Source of the DNA: Chlorobiota bacterium
Lineage (GTDB): Bacteria > Bacteroidota > Ignavibacteria > OLB7
NCBI GenBank assembly: GCA_016710285.1
Contig: JADJXR010000001.1
Coordinates: forward strand, 1,550,001 to 1,614,000
Direction of reading: 5' to 3'
DNA length: 64,000 bases
Shown: positions 35,347 to 44,527 of the stretch, piece after piece
Layout of the letters: each line of letters starts with the position of its first letter
How positions within the stretch are numbered: position 1 is the stretch's first letter
Program-made: the position numbers and the translations under genes
The notes under the pieces: model-generated
What the model saw: the letters and a program-made list of their open reading frames with translations, nothing else
Databases searched by the model: none
What the model was told of the DNA's origin: nothing

Positions 35347-35655
35347 TTAGCGTCTTCCGTTGGCGGCGTGGGGATGGTGGTTGCTGGCCTCCGGCGGCAG
35401 TTCGTTGCCGCAGGCCGTGCAGAAAAAAGCAACCGGGTGGCGAACCGCAGCGTTGCAAGCCGGGCATCGCTGCTCGGCACGGTGCTGAAGCTGGGTGCGG
35501 TCAAATTCTTCGCCGCATTGGGGGCAGAATTGTTCGTCGCGGTACCCAGCGGTCCCGCAACGGTGGCACAATGGAACGCCAAGGAACCGCATCTTCCCCG
35601 CGCCATGTTCCTCGGGCAAAGTTTTGAAGGTTGACAGCATGAAGAGCGTCGCCAA
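35347..35655 (-). CDS. Small double zinc-ribbon protein, paralogue of 25928-26185
   Basis: A 102-residue protein with two zinc knuckle pairs: CHRCGTAGYRDEQFCPQCG, and CPACNAAVRHPVAFFCTACG. The pattern CHxCGT, about 10 residues, CPxCG, then a second pair around HPVAFFC/HAIAFYC matches the protein at 25928-26185, so the two are paralogues. A GGAG lies 9 bp ahead of the TTG at 35655; the first ATG (35640) has no such site, so I prefer the TTG start. It sits immediately upstream of the CARDB gene. Function unknown. Confidence 0.65.
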   Translation of the reverse strand: MATLFMLSTFKTLPEEHGAGKMRFLGVPLCHRCGTAGYRDEQFCPQCGEEFDRTQLQHRAEQRCPACNAAVRHPVAFFCTACGNELPPEASNHHPHAANGRR

Positions 35656-35807
35656 TCTGATAATCTCCGGTTGCTACTCTTCAAGGTATTCCCTGCCGAT
35701 AACAACAGCGATCGACCGTGATAACAGTTCGGAAAACATGGAGATGCTGAAAGAAATCGGGAGGTGAACGGAGGTGTGGCAACGCAATTATCGGAACCCA
35801 TCCCCCT

Positions 35808-36914
35808 TTATCCCCGAAGCCCTTTTGCCCACTTCTTCACTTCCCGCACAATCTTCGCGGCGGCGTTCCCTTTGCCGAAGGGGAAGGCCTTGCGCGACAT
35901 CCGCCGGTAGAGTTTGGCATCGGTCAGAAGCCCCGCCACCGCGCTGGCGATTGCTTCCGATTCCAACGGGACCATCATCCCATTTCCCGACTCCACAACC
36001 TCCTCACGCTCGGTCTCGGTTCGCAGGACGATCACCGGTTTCCCCAACGCTGGCGCTTCCTCCTGCACGCCGCCGCTATCGGTCATCACAAGGAAGGCAC
36101 GCGCCATCAGTTGGATAAACTCAGGATAGTTCAACGGGGCAATCTGGTGGATACGGGGGTGGCTGGGAAGATGCTGCCGCACGGCACGGCGAACCTCAGG
36201 ATTTGGGTGCACCGGAACCACCACTTCAACATCGGCGAACCGCTCCACAATCAGCCCAACGGACTTCAAGATGTTGGCTTGCGGCACGCCAAAATTTTCG
36301 CGGCGGTGTGTGGTCAGCAGAATCGTGCGGCGGCTTGGAGCGGTGCCCGCAGCCGGCGGGCGGGTGCTGGTGATTCGCTGCAGCGTGTCAATCACCGGGT
36401 TCCCCGTCACCGCAATGCTCTGCGCCGGAACGTTCTCCGCCAGCAGGCGGTCGCGGTTGGCGTTGGTGGCCGCAAAATGGAGCGTTGCAAGCTGGGTGAT
36501 AATCCGGCGGTTCATCTCCTCAGGGAAAGGGCTGTACCGGTCGTCCGTTCGTAAACCCGCCTCGATGTGGGCAACCGGGATTTTGTGGTGGAACGCCGCC
36601 ATCGCCGCCCCCATTGCCGAGGTTGTATCCCCCTGGACCACCACCAAATCGGGGCGCATGGCCGATAGCACGCGGTCCATCTCCGCCATCACCCGGGCGG
36701 CCAACGGCAACGGGCGTTGCCCTTTTCGCATCAGGTTCAGCCGGATATCGGGGGCGATATCGAACAGGCGCAGGATTGGCTCCACCATGTCGCGATGCTG
36801 GTCGGTCAGCAACGTCTGGACGTTCGCCCACGCCCCCTGGGCGCGGAACGCAGCAATTACCGGGGCCACCTTCACGGCCTCGGGCCGGGTGCCAAGAACA
36901 AAAAGAAGATTCAT
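35808..36914 (-). CDS. wecB: UDP-N-acetylglucosamine 2-epimerase (non-hydrolysing)
   Basis: Interconverts UDP-GlcNAc and UDP-ManNAc for surface polysaccharide. The 368 residues have the GT-B fold landmarks: VLGTRPEAVKVAPVI, VQGDTTSAMGAAMAAFHHKIPVAHIEAGLRT, FPEEMNRRIITQLA, HRRENFG, PVHPNPEVR and the UDP-binding TDSGGVQEEAPALGKPVIVLR. The start MNLLFVLG at 36914 is the standard one; a longer in-frame ORF is not conserved. It is a single gene without other polysaccharide genes near it. Confidence 0.93.
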   Translation of the reverse strand: MNLLFVLGTRPEAVKVAPVIAAFRAQGAWANVQTLLTDQHRDMVEPILRLFDIAPDIRLNLMRKGQRPLPLAARVMAEMDRVLSAMRPDLVVVQGDTTSAMGAAMAAFHHKIPVAHIEAGLRTDDRYSPFPEEMNRRIITQLATLHFAATNANRDRLLAENVPAQSIAVTGNPVIDTLQRITSTRPPAAGTAPSRRTILLTTHRRENFGVPQANILKSVGLIVERFADVEVVVPVHPNPEVRRAVRQHLPSHPRIHQIAPLNYPEFIQLMARAFLVMTDSGGVQEEAPALGKPVIVLRTETEREEVVESGNGMMVPLESEAIASAVAGLLTDAKLYRRMSRKAFPFGKGNAAAKIVREVKKWAKGLRG

Positions 36915-37109
36915 GGAAGAACAATCAAGTGCTGAGCGATGCGGAGCCATGCAATGGATGGAGGGAAAGGCGACGCGCCCCCCTGCTTCCCACGTTGGCG
37001 GCCAACGCCCGCCCAAAATACCCCCTTCCCCGAAACAGCCGCGATTCTACATTTTGAAAGATTCCTACCCCTTGCGTTCGCCTGGCCCGCCGCCGTATGT
37101 TTGGCACAA

Positions 37110-37223
37110 CTCATCAAGAACGACCGAGGGATCAGGCCCGATGACGTCGTAGCAACCGGTTCTCCGAAAGGATGAACGGCAAGGTGCTAAATCCTGCCTG
37201 GCAGCAAACCCAGGGACGATGAG
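37110..37223 (+). ncRNA. SAM-I (S-box) riboswitch upstream of metX-hom
   Basis: The conserved S-box elements occur in order. They are the P1 strand CTCATC at 37110 with AAGA, GAGGGA then GGCCCGATGA, GCAACCGG, a variable P3 hairpin, AAGGTGCTAAATCC (the P4 core) and the closing P1 strand GATGAG at 37218-37223. Core sequence and order match the well-known Bacillus S-box consensus. S-adenosylmethionine binding would reduce expression of the methionine-synthesis genes 350 bp downstream, exactly the expected target. Confidence 0.93.
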
Positions 37224-37302
37224 GGCAATTCACACTGCTTATCTGCCGGTCCGCACATCCCGCAACCATTCCGCGGGGTCGGGCGGCAGCAGAAGGATGA
37301 AG

Positions 37303-37337
37303 CCCTCCTGTCGCCAACACGGAGGGTTTGTTGTTTT
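37303..37337 (+). terminator. Likely riboswitch expression-platform terminator
   Basis: CCCTCC pairs with GGAGGG across a 12-base interval and is followed by the T-rich run TTTGTTGTTTT. It lies 80 bp past the aptamer, where the SAM-dependent terminator is expected. Confidence 0.65.
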
Positions 37338-37534
37338 CAGGGGAGATGAGAGGGGGCGCAACGCTTGTTCTTCTGCTGCCACGGTTCTTCCTCCAGATAT
37401 TTCTGGAAAGGGGAACGCCACACCGCAGCACTCTTTTCACAGCTTCCCCCCACTCGGTTCCCCCCTGCCACGGCAGAAGTTGAAGCGGGCGTTTTCGTTT
37501 TCGGAAGCCTTCGTTCTCCTTCCCTTCTTCGATT

Positions 37535-37566
37535 CCTGATGAGTTTCTTGCAACGCTTATCAGGAG
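37535..37566 (+). promoter_or_regulatory. Hairpin covering the metX ribosome binding site
   Basis: CCTGATGAG at 37535-37543 can pair with CTTATCAGG at 37556-37564 (9 bp with one G-U). The right arm includes most of the AGGAG site that serves the ATG at 37572. It could add translational control below the riboswitch. Confidence 0.5.
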
Positions 37567-37571
37567 TTATC

Positions 37572-38723
37572 ATGTCGGCTGTTCCGCATCACGTTTCTGC
37601 AATCGCAACGCTTCCGGCTCCGTTCGTTCTGGAGTCTGGGGCGGTGCTTCCCGAACTCCACCTTGCCTACGAATCGTACGGCAAACTTTCCCCCAATCGC
37701 GACAACGTCATTCTGGTTTGCCACGCCCTTACCGGAAGCGCCGCCGCTGGTGTTGGTCCAAATGGCCGCGCCGGTTGGTGGGCAGGGCTGATTGGCCCCG
37801 GCAACGCGCTGGACACCCGCCGCCACCACATCATCTGCTCCAATATCATCGGAAGCTGCTACGGCAGCACCGGGCCGGGAAGCATCAATCCCGAAACGGG
37901 GGTTCCGTACGGCCACAGTTTCCCGGCACTCACCATCCGCGATATGGTGCGGGCGCAACGGCTGCTGCTGAACCATTTGGAAATCCCACGGCTCCATTGC
38001 GCCATCGGCGGATCCATGGGGGGGATGCAGGTGCTGGAGTGGGCATTGCTTTTCCCCGACGACGTGGACCTGCTGATCCCAATCGCCACCGCTGCGCAGC
38101 ATTCGGCGTGGGCGCTGGCGTTCAATGCCATTGCCCGCGAAGCAATCGCGCTTGGCCATGCCGCCGGCGATGTTTCCGCAGGGCTTCGCCTTGCCCGCAA
38201 AGTTGCCATGATGACCTACCGAAGCAGCCAAGAATTTGCCGAACGATTTGGCCGAACCCGCAGCACCCCCAACAGCACGCCCCAACCCGACGAGGCCTTT
38301 GCGGTGGAGCTGTGGCTGGAGCATCATGGCCGGCAATTGGCCGGGCGGTTCACGCCGGAATCGTTCAACGCAATCACCCGCGCCATGGACCGGCACGACG
38401 TTGCGCACGGGCGGGGCACGCTTCCGCAGGTGCTTGGCTCCATTGCCCAACCCACGCTGTGCGTCGGCATCGGCAGCGACGTACTCTATCCCCCGCAGGA
38501 GCAGCAGCAGATTGCGCGGCTGATTCCCAACGCCAGATATGCCCAGATCCATTCCCCCTGCGGCCACGATGCGTTCCTGATTGAGTTCGACCAGATGCAA
38601 ACCATCGTGGGGGATTTTTTGGAAGCGGCACACCGCCCGCTCCAGAAGTCGCGCCAATCGCAGCCGCAATCGCACCGCAGTAGCACTGCCGTCAACCGTA
38701 CCAACAACACTCTACCAGCATAA
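37572..38723 (+). CDS. metX: Homoserine O-acetyltransferase
   Basis: First committed step of methionine synthesis: transfer of an acyl group from acyl-CoA to homoserine. The 383-residue alpha/beta-hydrolase has CHALTGSAAAG, the NIIGSCYGSTGP loop, the nucleophile elbow IGGSMGGMQVLEW, and the Asp/His of the triad in GSDVLYPP and CGHDAFLIE. Start at 37572 because AGGAG lies 5 bp ahead; an in-frame ATG at 37539 has no ribosome site. Controlled by the SAM-I riboswitch. It forms an operon with hom, 4 bp apart. Acetyl- versus succinyl-CoA use cannot be settled from the motifs read here. Confidence 0.93.
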   Translation: MSAVPHHVSAIATLPAPFVLESGAVLPELHLAYESYGKLSPNRDNVILVCHALTGSAAAGVGPNGRAGWWAGLIGPGNALDTRRHHIICSNIIGSCYGSTGPGSINPETGVPYGHSFPALTIRDMVRAQRLLLNHLEIPRLHCAIGGSMGGMQVLEWALLFPDDVDLLIPIATAAQHSAWALAFNAIAREAIALGHAAGDVSAGLRLARKVAMMTYRSSQEFAERFGRTRSTPNSTPQPDEAFAVELWLEHHGRQLAGRFTPESFNAITRAMDRHDVAHGRGTLPQVLGSIAQPTLCVGIGSDVLYPPQEQQQIARLIPNARYAQIHSPCGHDAFLIEFDQMQTIVGDFLEAAHRPLQKSRQSQPQSHRSSTAVNRTNNTLPA

Positions 38724-38727
38724 CCTG

Positions 38728-39762
38728 ATGAAAACTTTGAACATTGCCCTGTTTGGATGTGGGACCGTGGGAAGCGGACTCTACCCTTTGCTTAGCGAAG
38801 TTGCGCAAACCATCACATGGCGCACCGGAGCCACCTTCCGGGTGGCAAAAGTGTGCGTGCGTGACCTTCAGAAAGAACGCTCGGTGCAGATCCCGCCCCA
38901 GCTGCTTACCACCAACGGAACGGCGTTGCTGGACGATCCTTCCATCAACGTTGTGGTGGAGGTGATTGGGGGCGAGGCGGAGGCGTTGGGGATCATCACC
39001 CGCGCACTGGTCAACGGCAAGCAGGTGGTGACGGCCAACAAATTGGTGGTCTCCAAACATCTGCCGCTGCTTCGGCGGTTGGAGGAACTGCATGGCGGGC
39101 GATTGCTGTACGGCGCGTCGGTCTGCGGCTCGATCCCCATTCTGAAATTGATTGATGAAACGCTTCCGTTCGACCAAGTGAACAAGCTGCGCGGAATCGT
39201 CAACGGCTCCACCAACTTTATCCTTTCCCGCTTGGCCGATGGAGTTAGCCGCGATGAGGCGTTGGCGATTGCCAAGCGCGAAGGATTCCTGGAGGCCGAC
39301 CCAACGGCGGACATCTCCGGCGCGGATGCTGCGCAGAAGCTCTCCATCTTGATCTACCACGCATTCGGCGTTCACCTTTCCCCCGATGCGATCCCCACAA
39401 CCGGGATTGAGTGCATCACCGAGCGGGATTTGGAGCACGCACGCGCCGCCGGAAGCACGATAAAACTGGTGGCCGAAGCCGCACGCGAGAACGGGAGGAT
39501 AAAAGCATCGGTTGCCCCGCGGCTTGTTCCGCTTACCGATCCGCTGGCGGAGGTTCGCGATGAGGTGAACATTGTGGAGGTGACGTGCCATGGGGTTGGG
39601 GTCCAGCGGTTCACGGGGCGGGGCGCGGGCGCAATCCCCACCGCCAACGCAGTGGTGACGGACCTGCTGGACATCGTGAAGGAACGGCGGTATCGCTTGC
39701 CGGAACCATGCCCGCCAGCGCACGTTCCGGTTCACTCCATTCTGCAGCGCGTTGCGGCCTAA
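38728..39762 (+). CDS. hom: Homoserine dehydrogenase, short form without ACT domain
   Basis: Reduces aspartate semialdehyde to homoserine, the substrate of MetX. The 344 residues have the NAD(P) site ALFGCGTVGSGL, VVTANKLVVSKH, the catalytic-domain signature LRGIVNGSTNFILSRL and EADPTADISGADAAQKLSIL. The protein ends soon after the catalytic domain. The C-terminal ACT domain that gives threonine feedback in many 430-residue homologues is absent. That fits control mainly through the shared SAM riboswitch. Start 4 bp after the metX stop. Confidence 0.92.
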   Translation: MKTLNIALFGCGTVGSGLYPLLSEVAQTITWRTGATFRVAKVCVRDLQKERSVQIPPQLLTTNGTALLDDPSINVVVEVIGGEAEALGIITRALVNGKQVVTANKLVVSKHLPLLRRLEELHGGRLLYGASVCGSIPILKLIDETLPFDQVNKLRGIVNGSTNFILSRLADGVSRDEALAIAKREGFLEADPTADISGADAAQKLSILIYHAFGVHLSPDAIPTTGIECITERDLEHARAAGSTIKLVAEAARENGRIKASVAPRLVPLTDPLAEVRDEVNIVEVTCHGVGVQRFTGRGAGAIPTANAVVTDLLDIVKERRYRLPEPCPPAHVPVHSILQRVAA

Positions 39763-39775
39763 CCCCAAAGCAAAT

Positions 39776-39840
39776 AATGGCCATAAAAAAACCGGAGCCG
39801 ATGGATCATTTCCCATCGGCTCCGGTTTGTTGACGAATGA
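39776..39840. repeat. 65-bp direct repeat with bidirectional terminator, copy 1
   Basis: Identical over 65 bp to 41365-41429 (offset 1,589 bp). It contains a 16-bp perfect stem at 39789-39828 with A- and T-runs on its two sides, so it can stop transcripts from either side. This copy closes the metX-hom operon. Confidence 0.9.
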
Positions 39841-39985
39841 AAGGTTCTAGATTTATTCAAAACATCAGTTGAATTTCCTGTTGGAAATTCCAATTTGTCG
39901 AGGCTCGCAGATGCTGAGCCACCGAGCACGCGAATATCCACTTCCCAGATTCTGTGTAAGGTGAATGGCACTATGAAAAAGACGG

Positions 39986-41047
39986 TTATTCACCACGATA
40001 GCTGCTGATTCCCGATCCAAGAATTGCCATCCATATTTTTCCAGCAGCATCAATTTCAACATCTACTACATCCCCCCCGGGCATAGCAGTATATGTGCTT
40101 TCACTGGAATACCATTTCCAGAATATATCATCAAATCTCATCACACCACCATCATGATAACCATAGCGTTTCGGGTCTCCATAAGAACTGAGTTCAAACC
40201 CTATCCATTTTACTCCCCGACCATCCACTGCTAAGCTGATAATCGGAAGCCCCGGCAATTTTCCACTTGTGCTGTCAGGAGCGTAACTCAACCACTCTCG
40301 TCCGTCGTACCTCAGTAAATACCCACGATATGTCCCTGCCCATAACTGGTTCAAGGAATCTACCGCAACTGCTGTTACCCGATTCTCTGGCAACTTCCCA
40401 TTCGTTGTCTGTACCGTCAGCCCCTGCCAACTACTCCCATCAAACCGACCAATTCCTGAATCGGTTGCAACCCACACAACGTTATTCCGATCCACCACAA
40501 TGTCATTGATAATGTTGCCAGGCAGTTCTTTATTAGTGTTCTCAGCCGTGATGCTACTCCACCGACTATCCGTAAGCCGCAGCAAGCCGACGGCATTGGT
40601 ACCTACCCAGACTTCATTGTCACCACGGCATTGAATTGCAGTAATGGTGGCAGAATAAAGAGAGTCGGCAAGGTCTGGGAATTCCTGCCACTGTGTGCCA
40701 TTGAAGCGAGCAAGCAGACCATTGGTTGCTCCAGCCCAGACGGATCCATCGGAAGCAATATCTACGGCACGAAAATCGGAGCGTGAGAGTGCTCCATTAG
40801 TAGTAACGCTATCGTAGCGAGTAAAGGTAGGATTATCGAAGAAAAAGATGCCGGAAGCAGAGGCAATCCAGATGCCTTGAGTAGGTGAGAAGGCAAGATC
40901 GTAGGCATAATTCGGTGCTTCGATCCCTTTCCAATCTCGCCATGTTGACCAACCGGGAGCTGGGCCATGCCCAAGGTCTTCGGGGTCACACGACATAAGC
41001 AACAGGGCAAGACTAAAGAAGACCGTAAGTCTTAGAATTATACTCAA
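39986..41047 (-). CDS. Propeller-repeat lipoprotein (Reg_prop type)
   Basis: About 353 residues. A lipoprotein signal (LRLTVFFSLALLLMSC) precedes about seven WVGT/WAGT/WIAS beta-propeller blades: GIWIASASGIFFF, SVWAGATNGLLARFNGTQW, EVWVGTNAVGLLRL, VVWVATDSGIGRFDGSSW, QLWAGTYRGYLLRYDGREW and KIWMAILGSGISSY. Such blades are known from sensor domains of hybrid two-component proteins, but here no kinase follows. No ATG precedes the lipobox closely. The TTG at 41047 lies inside a decayed IS630 terminus, so the native start may have been lost or replaced. Codons are AT-rich compared with neighbours, and the gene sits on a segment bounded by the 65-bp repeats. Confidence 0.7.
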   Translation of the reverse strand: MSIILRLTVFFSLALLLMSCDPEDLGHGPAPGWSTWRDWKGIEAPNYAYDLAFSPTQGIWIASASGIFFFDNPTFTRYDSVTTNGALSRSDFRAVDIASDGSVWAGATNGLLARFNGTQWQEFPDLADSLYSATITAIQCRGDNEVWVGTNAVGLLRLTDSRWSSITAENTNKELPGNIINDIVVDRNNVVWVATDSGIGRFDGSSWQGLTVQTTNGKLPENRVTAVAVDSLNQLWAGTYRGYLLRYDGREWLSYAPDSTSGKLPGLPIISLAVDGRGVKWIGFELSSYGDPKRYGYHDGGVMRFDDIFWKWYSSESTYTAMPGGDVVDVEIDAAGKIWMAILGSGISSYRGE

Positions 41048-41280
41048 CGTAAAGAGGTTTGCGGAAATCAGACCACACGGGAATTCAGGGTTAGAAGTCC
41101 CTCTAACTCTGGTCAGTAATTCTTGATGCCTCTGAAAAGCCTCATTGTCTCTTCTCAACACTCCTCCTTCGTTCTATAAATCTCGTGTCTGTTACCTTCT
41201 TCTTGATCAAATTCAAACTTGGCGAATAACTCAGCAAAAACACCTGCTCAATCTACCATGACAAAAAATTCGACCCAGCG
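41041..41280 (-). mobile_element. Decayed 3' end of an IS630-family element
   Basis: Read on the minus strand this stretch matches the end of the intact element at 62672-63810. Shared runs include ACTTCTAACCCTGAATT, CGCAAACCTCTTT, a terminal GAGTA followed by the TA target, and further in GAGCAGGT, TTTTTGC and GAATTTGA. Internal deletions and substitutions destroy the transposase frame. The terminus is at 41041 next to TA at 41039-41040. The other end of the element was not found. Confidence 0.8.
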
Positions 41281-41364
41281 GCAATGAAAGCATCTTTGAT
41301 ATTTATTACGTTCGGAACATAAATAAATTTCGGCAATCCAACCACCACGCAATCCCAAACTGGA

Positions 41365-41429
41365 AATGGCCATAAAAAAACCGGAGCCGATGGATCATTT
41401 CCCATCGGCTCCGGTTTGTTGACGAATGA
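41365..41429. repeat. 65-bp direct repeat with bidirectional terminator, copy 2
   Basis: Identical to 39776-39840. The stem (41378-41417) here lies just past the aconitase stop codon and would terminate that minus-strand transcript. Confidence 0.9.
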
Positions 41430-41435
41430 GGCCGC

Positions 41436-44214
41436 TTACTTCCCGTTCACCAATCCGCGCAGCACGTAATGGAGGATGCCGCCGTTGCGGTAGTACAGGA
41501 CTTCCTGCGGGGTGTCAATCCGCACCAGCGTTGTGAACTCCACCGCTGTCCCGTCAGGGCGTTCGGCACGGACGGTCAGGTTCCGTGCGGCGGGGAATCC
41601 ACCGGCGAACAGATCGTTCAATCCGGTGATCTGATAAACCTCGTGCCCGGTTAGCCCAAGCGTTTCCGCGCTTTGGTCCGGAAGGAACTGCAACGGCAGA
41701 ACCCCCATCCCCACAAGGTTGGAGCGGTGGATGCGCTCGTAGCTTTCGGCAATCACCGCACGCACGCCAAGCAGGCGCGGACCTTTTGCGGCCCAGTCGC
41801 GGCTGCTTCCGCTGCCGTACTCTTTTCCGGCAATCACCACCAGCGGCGTTCCGCTTTGCTGGTACTGCATCGAGGCATCGAAGATTGTCGCTATCTCACC
41901 AGTTGGAAGGTAGGTGGTGAAGCCCCCTTCGGTCCCCGGGGCAAGCTGGTTCCGCAGCCGGACGTTGGCGAAAGGTGCCGCGCATCATCACCTCGTGGTT
42001 TCCGCGCCGCGCACCGTACTGGTTGAAGTCCTTTGGCTGAACGCCACGCTCCATCAGATACTTCCCTGCCGGGGAATCTTTTTTGATGCTTCCCGCTGGC
42101 GAGATGTGGTCCGTGGTGATGCTGTGGCCAAGCACCGCAAGCACCCGCGCATCGGTGATGTCGGCCAGCGTTTCGGCGGCCTGGCGCGGCATGTCCACAA
42201 AGTAGGGCGGGTTCTTCACGTAGGTGGAGTCGTTGTCCCACTCGTAGATCTCTCCGTCGGGAATCTGCAACGCCTTCCAGTGCGCATCCCCTTCGAACAC
42301 GCTGCTGTAGCTTTTCTGGAACATCTCCGCTTGCAGGCTTTGCTCCACCGTCTGCCGGACGCTGTGGGTGGTTGGCCAAATGTCTTTTAGATAGACCTTC
42401 TCCCCTTCGGCATCCACGCCAATCGGGTCGTTATGGAGGTCAATGTCCATCCGCCCGGCAAGCGCGTAGGCCACCACCAATGGCGGGGACATCAGGTAAT
42501 TGGCGCGGACCTCGGAGTTCACGCGCCCCTCGAAATTCCGGTTCCCCGACAGCACCGAGCAGACCACAAGATTCCCTTCGTTAATCGCCCCCGACACCTC
42601 CGCCGGAAGCGGTCCGCTGTTGCCAATGCAGGTGGTGCAGCCATATCCAACCGTCTGGAATCCAAGCTGGTTCAGATATGGGGTCAGGCCCGCTTTGTCA
42701 AGATATTCGGTGACGACCTTCGACCCCGGTGCCAGCGAGGTTTTCACCCAGGGCTTGGCCGTAAGCCCGCGCATGGCAGCGTTTTTGGCAAGCAATCCTG
42801 CGGCAATCAACACCGATGGGTTGGAGGTGTTTGTGCAGCTGGTGATTGCTGCAATCACCACCGAGCCGTGGTGCAGAACGCACTCATTGTTCCCCATGTG
42901 GAACCGCACTGCCGATGCGTGTTTGGAGTAATCGTGGTGGTCTGCCGGGTGCCCACCTTCGTCCTCCCATTGCTCGGTTTGCGCCGCGGCGGTGGCTGGG
43001 GTGTTGTGGCCCACCATCCCCCGAAGTGCTTCGCGGAAAGATTCCTTTGCATCGGCCAGCCGCACCCGATCCTGGGGGCGTTTCGGGCCGGCGATGCTTG
43101 GTTCCACCGTGCCCAAGTCAAGCTCCAACCGCTCGCTGTACTCAGCTTCTGGCGTGTCGGCAGTGTGGAACAGGCCTTGCTCTTTCATGTAGGCCTCCAC
43201 AAGGGCAACCTGTTCCTCGCTCCGTCCGCTGAATCGGAGGAACCGGAGGGTTTCATCATCCACCGGGAAGATGCCGCAGGTTGCGCCGTACTCTGGTGCC
43301 ATGTTGGCGATGGTGGCGCGGTCCGCCAACGGAAGCGCGGCAAGGCCCGGGCCGTAGAACTCAACGAACTTCCCAACCACCCCCTGCGCGCGCAGCATCT
43401 GCGTGACGGTCAGCACAAGGTCGGTGGCGGTTGCCCCTTCCGGCAGCGTCCCGCTTAGGCGGAATCCAACAACTTTTGGAATCAGCATCGAGACCGGCTG
43501 GCCAAGCAGTGCGGCCTCGGCCTCGATCCCACCAACGCCCCAGCCAAGGACCCCAAGCCCGTTAATCATGGTGGTGTGGCTGTCGGTCCCGACAAGGGTG
43601 TCGGGGTAGGCAAGCGGGTTTCCATCGGCAGCGTCGGCGGTGAAGACCACGCGCGCCAGATACTCCAAATTCACCTGGTGAACAATCCCGGTCTCGGGCG
43701 GAACAACGTTAAAATTGCGGAAGGCTTTCTGGCCCCAGCGAAGGAATGCGTACCGTTCGCGGTTCCGCTCATACTCCAACTCGGTGTTGATACGGAACGC
43801 ATCCACCGTTCCGAAGGCATCCACCTGGACCGAGTGGTCAATCACCAATTCGGCGGGGGAAAGGGGATTGATTTTTGCGGGATCACCCCCCATTGCCGCC
43901 ATTGCGTCGCGCATGGCCGCAAGGTCCACCACGGCGGGAACCCCGGTGAAATCTTGCATCAGCACCCGCGCCGGCGTGAAGGCAATCTCCTTCTCCGGCA
44001 ACGAAACCGGGCTCCACGCCGCAAGCGCGCGAACGTCGTCGGCAGTGACGGAAAGGCCGTCTTCGGTTCGGAGAAGATTTTCCAGGAGGATACGGATGGA
44101 GAAGGGGAGGCTGCGGAGGTCAACGCCAAGTTGGGAAAGTGCGTCAAGGCGGAAGATGTCGTAGGTGCGCCCACCCACCTGAAAGGGGGAACGGGCGCTG
44201 AAGCTGTTGGTCAT
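41436..44214 (-). pseudogene. acnA: Aconitate hydratase A, interrupted by a one-base frameshift
   Basis: TCA-cycle enzyme converting citrate to isocitrate with a 4Fe-4S cluster. The first frame (44214 to about 41970) has GVPAVVDLAAMRDA, VIDHSVQVD, VGTDSHTTMINGLGVLGWGVGGIEAEA, SCTNTSNPSV, the cluster motif CTTCIGNSG, and GHSITTDHISPAG. The second frame (from about 41970 to 41436) continues the homologous sequence with VIAGKEYGSGSSRDWAAKGP and SNLVGMGVLPLQF. Both frames join exactly if one base is removed from the AAA at 41971-41973, restoring MMRGTFANVRLRNQLAPG. The joined length of about 926 codons is normal. Either a genuine inactivating indel or a sequencing or assembly error. Start at MTNSFSARSPF with GAGGG upstream. 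Confidence 0.85.
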
Positions 44215-44527
44215 GGTGCTACCCTCGGTTCTATGTGGATTATGGTTATGCTTGCAGGTCGTGTTCACCGAAGCGCGGCCGAAGCGGAATGCACGCCGCG
44301 CTACGCCCCCATGCGTGGCAGGGTTTCGGAAAAGGACGGAGGGACACCCCAAAAAACGCCCTCATTTTACGAAGCGCGACAACTTCGCCAACCCTGCCTG
44401 ACGGTGCAAGCCGGAGCTGGTAGGGAAGTGTAAGTTTTGCAAGATTACACGGTGCCAATCGCCTGCAACACCCCAGCTGATGGGCAGCTCAAATTTTTAT
44501 TCTGCCCTCTTATCAACCAATGCCGGT
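44215..44527. other. Divergent gap between acnA and the GNAT gene
   Basis: No supported gene. It should contain two divergent promoters; I see no clear boxes or operators. Confidence 0.4.

Noticed and set aside
39865..40062. 65-residue minus-strand frame past the propeller lipoprotein
   Set aside because: Overlaps the lipoprotein's 3' end in another frame, with no family and no initiation signal.
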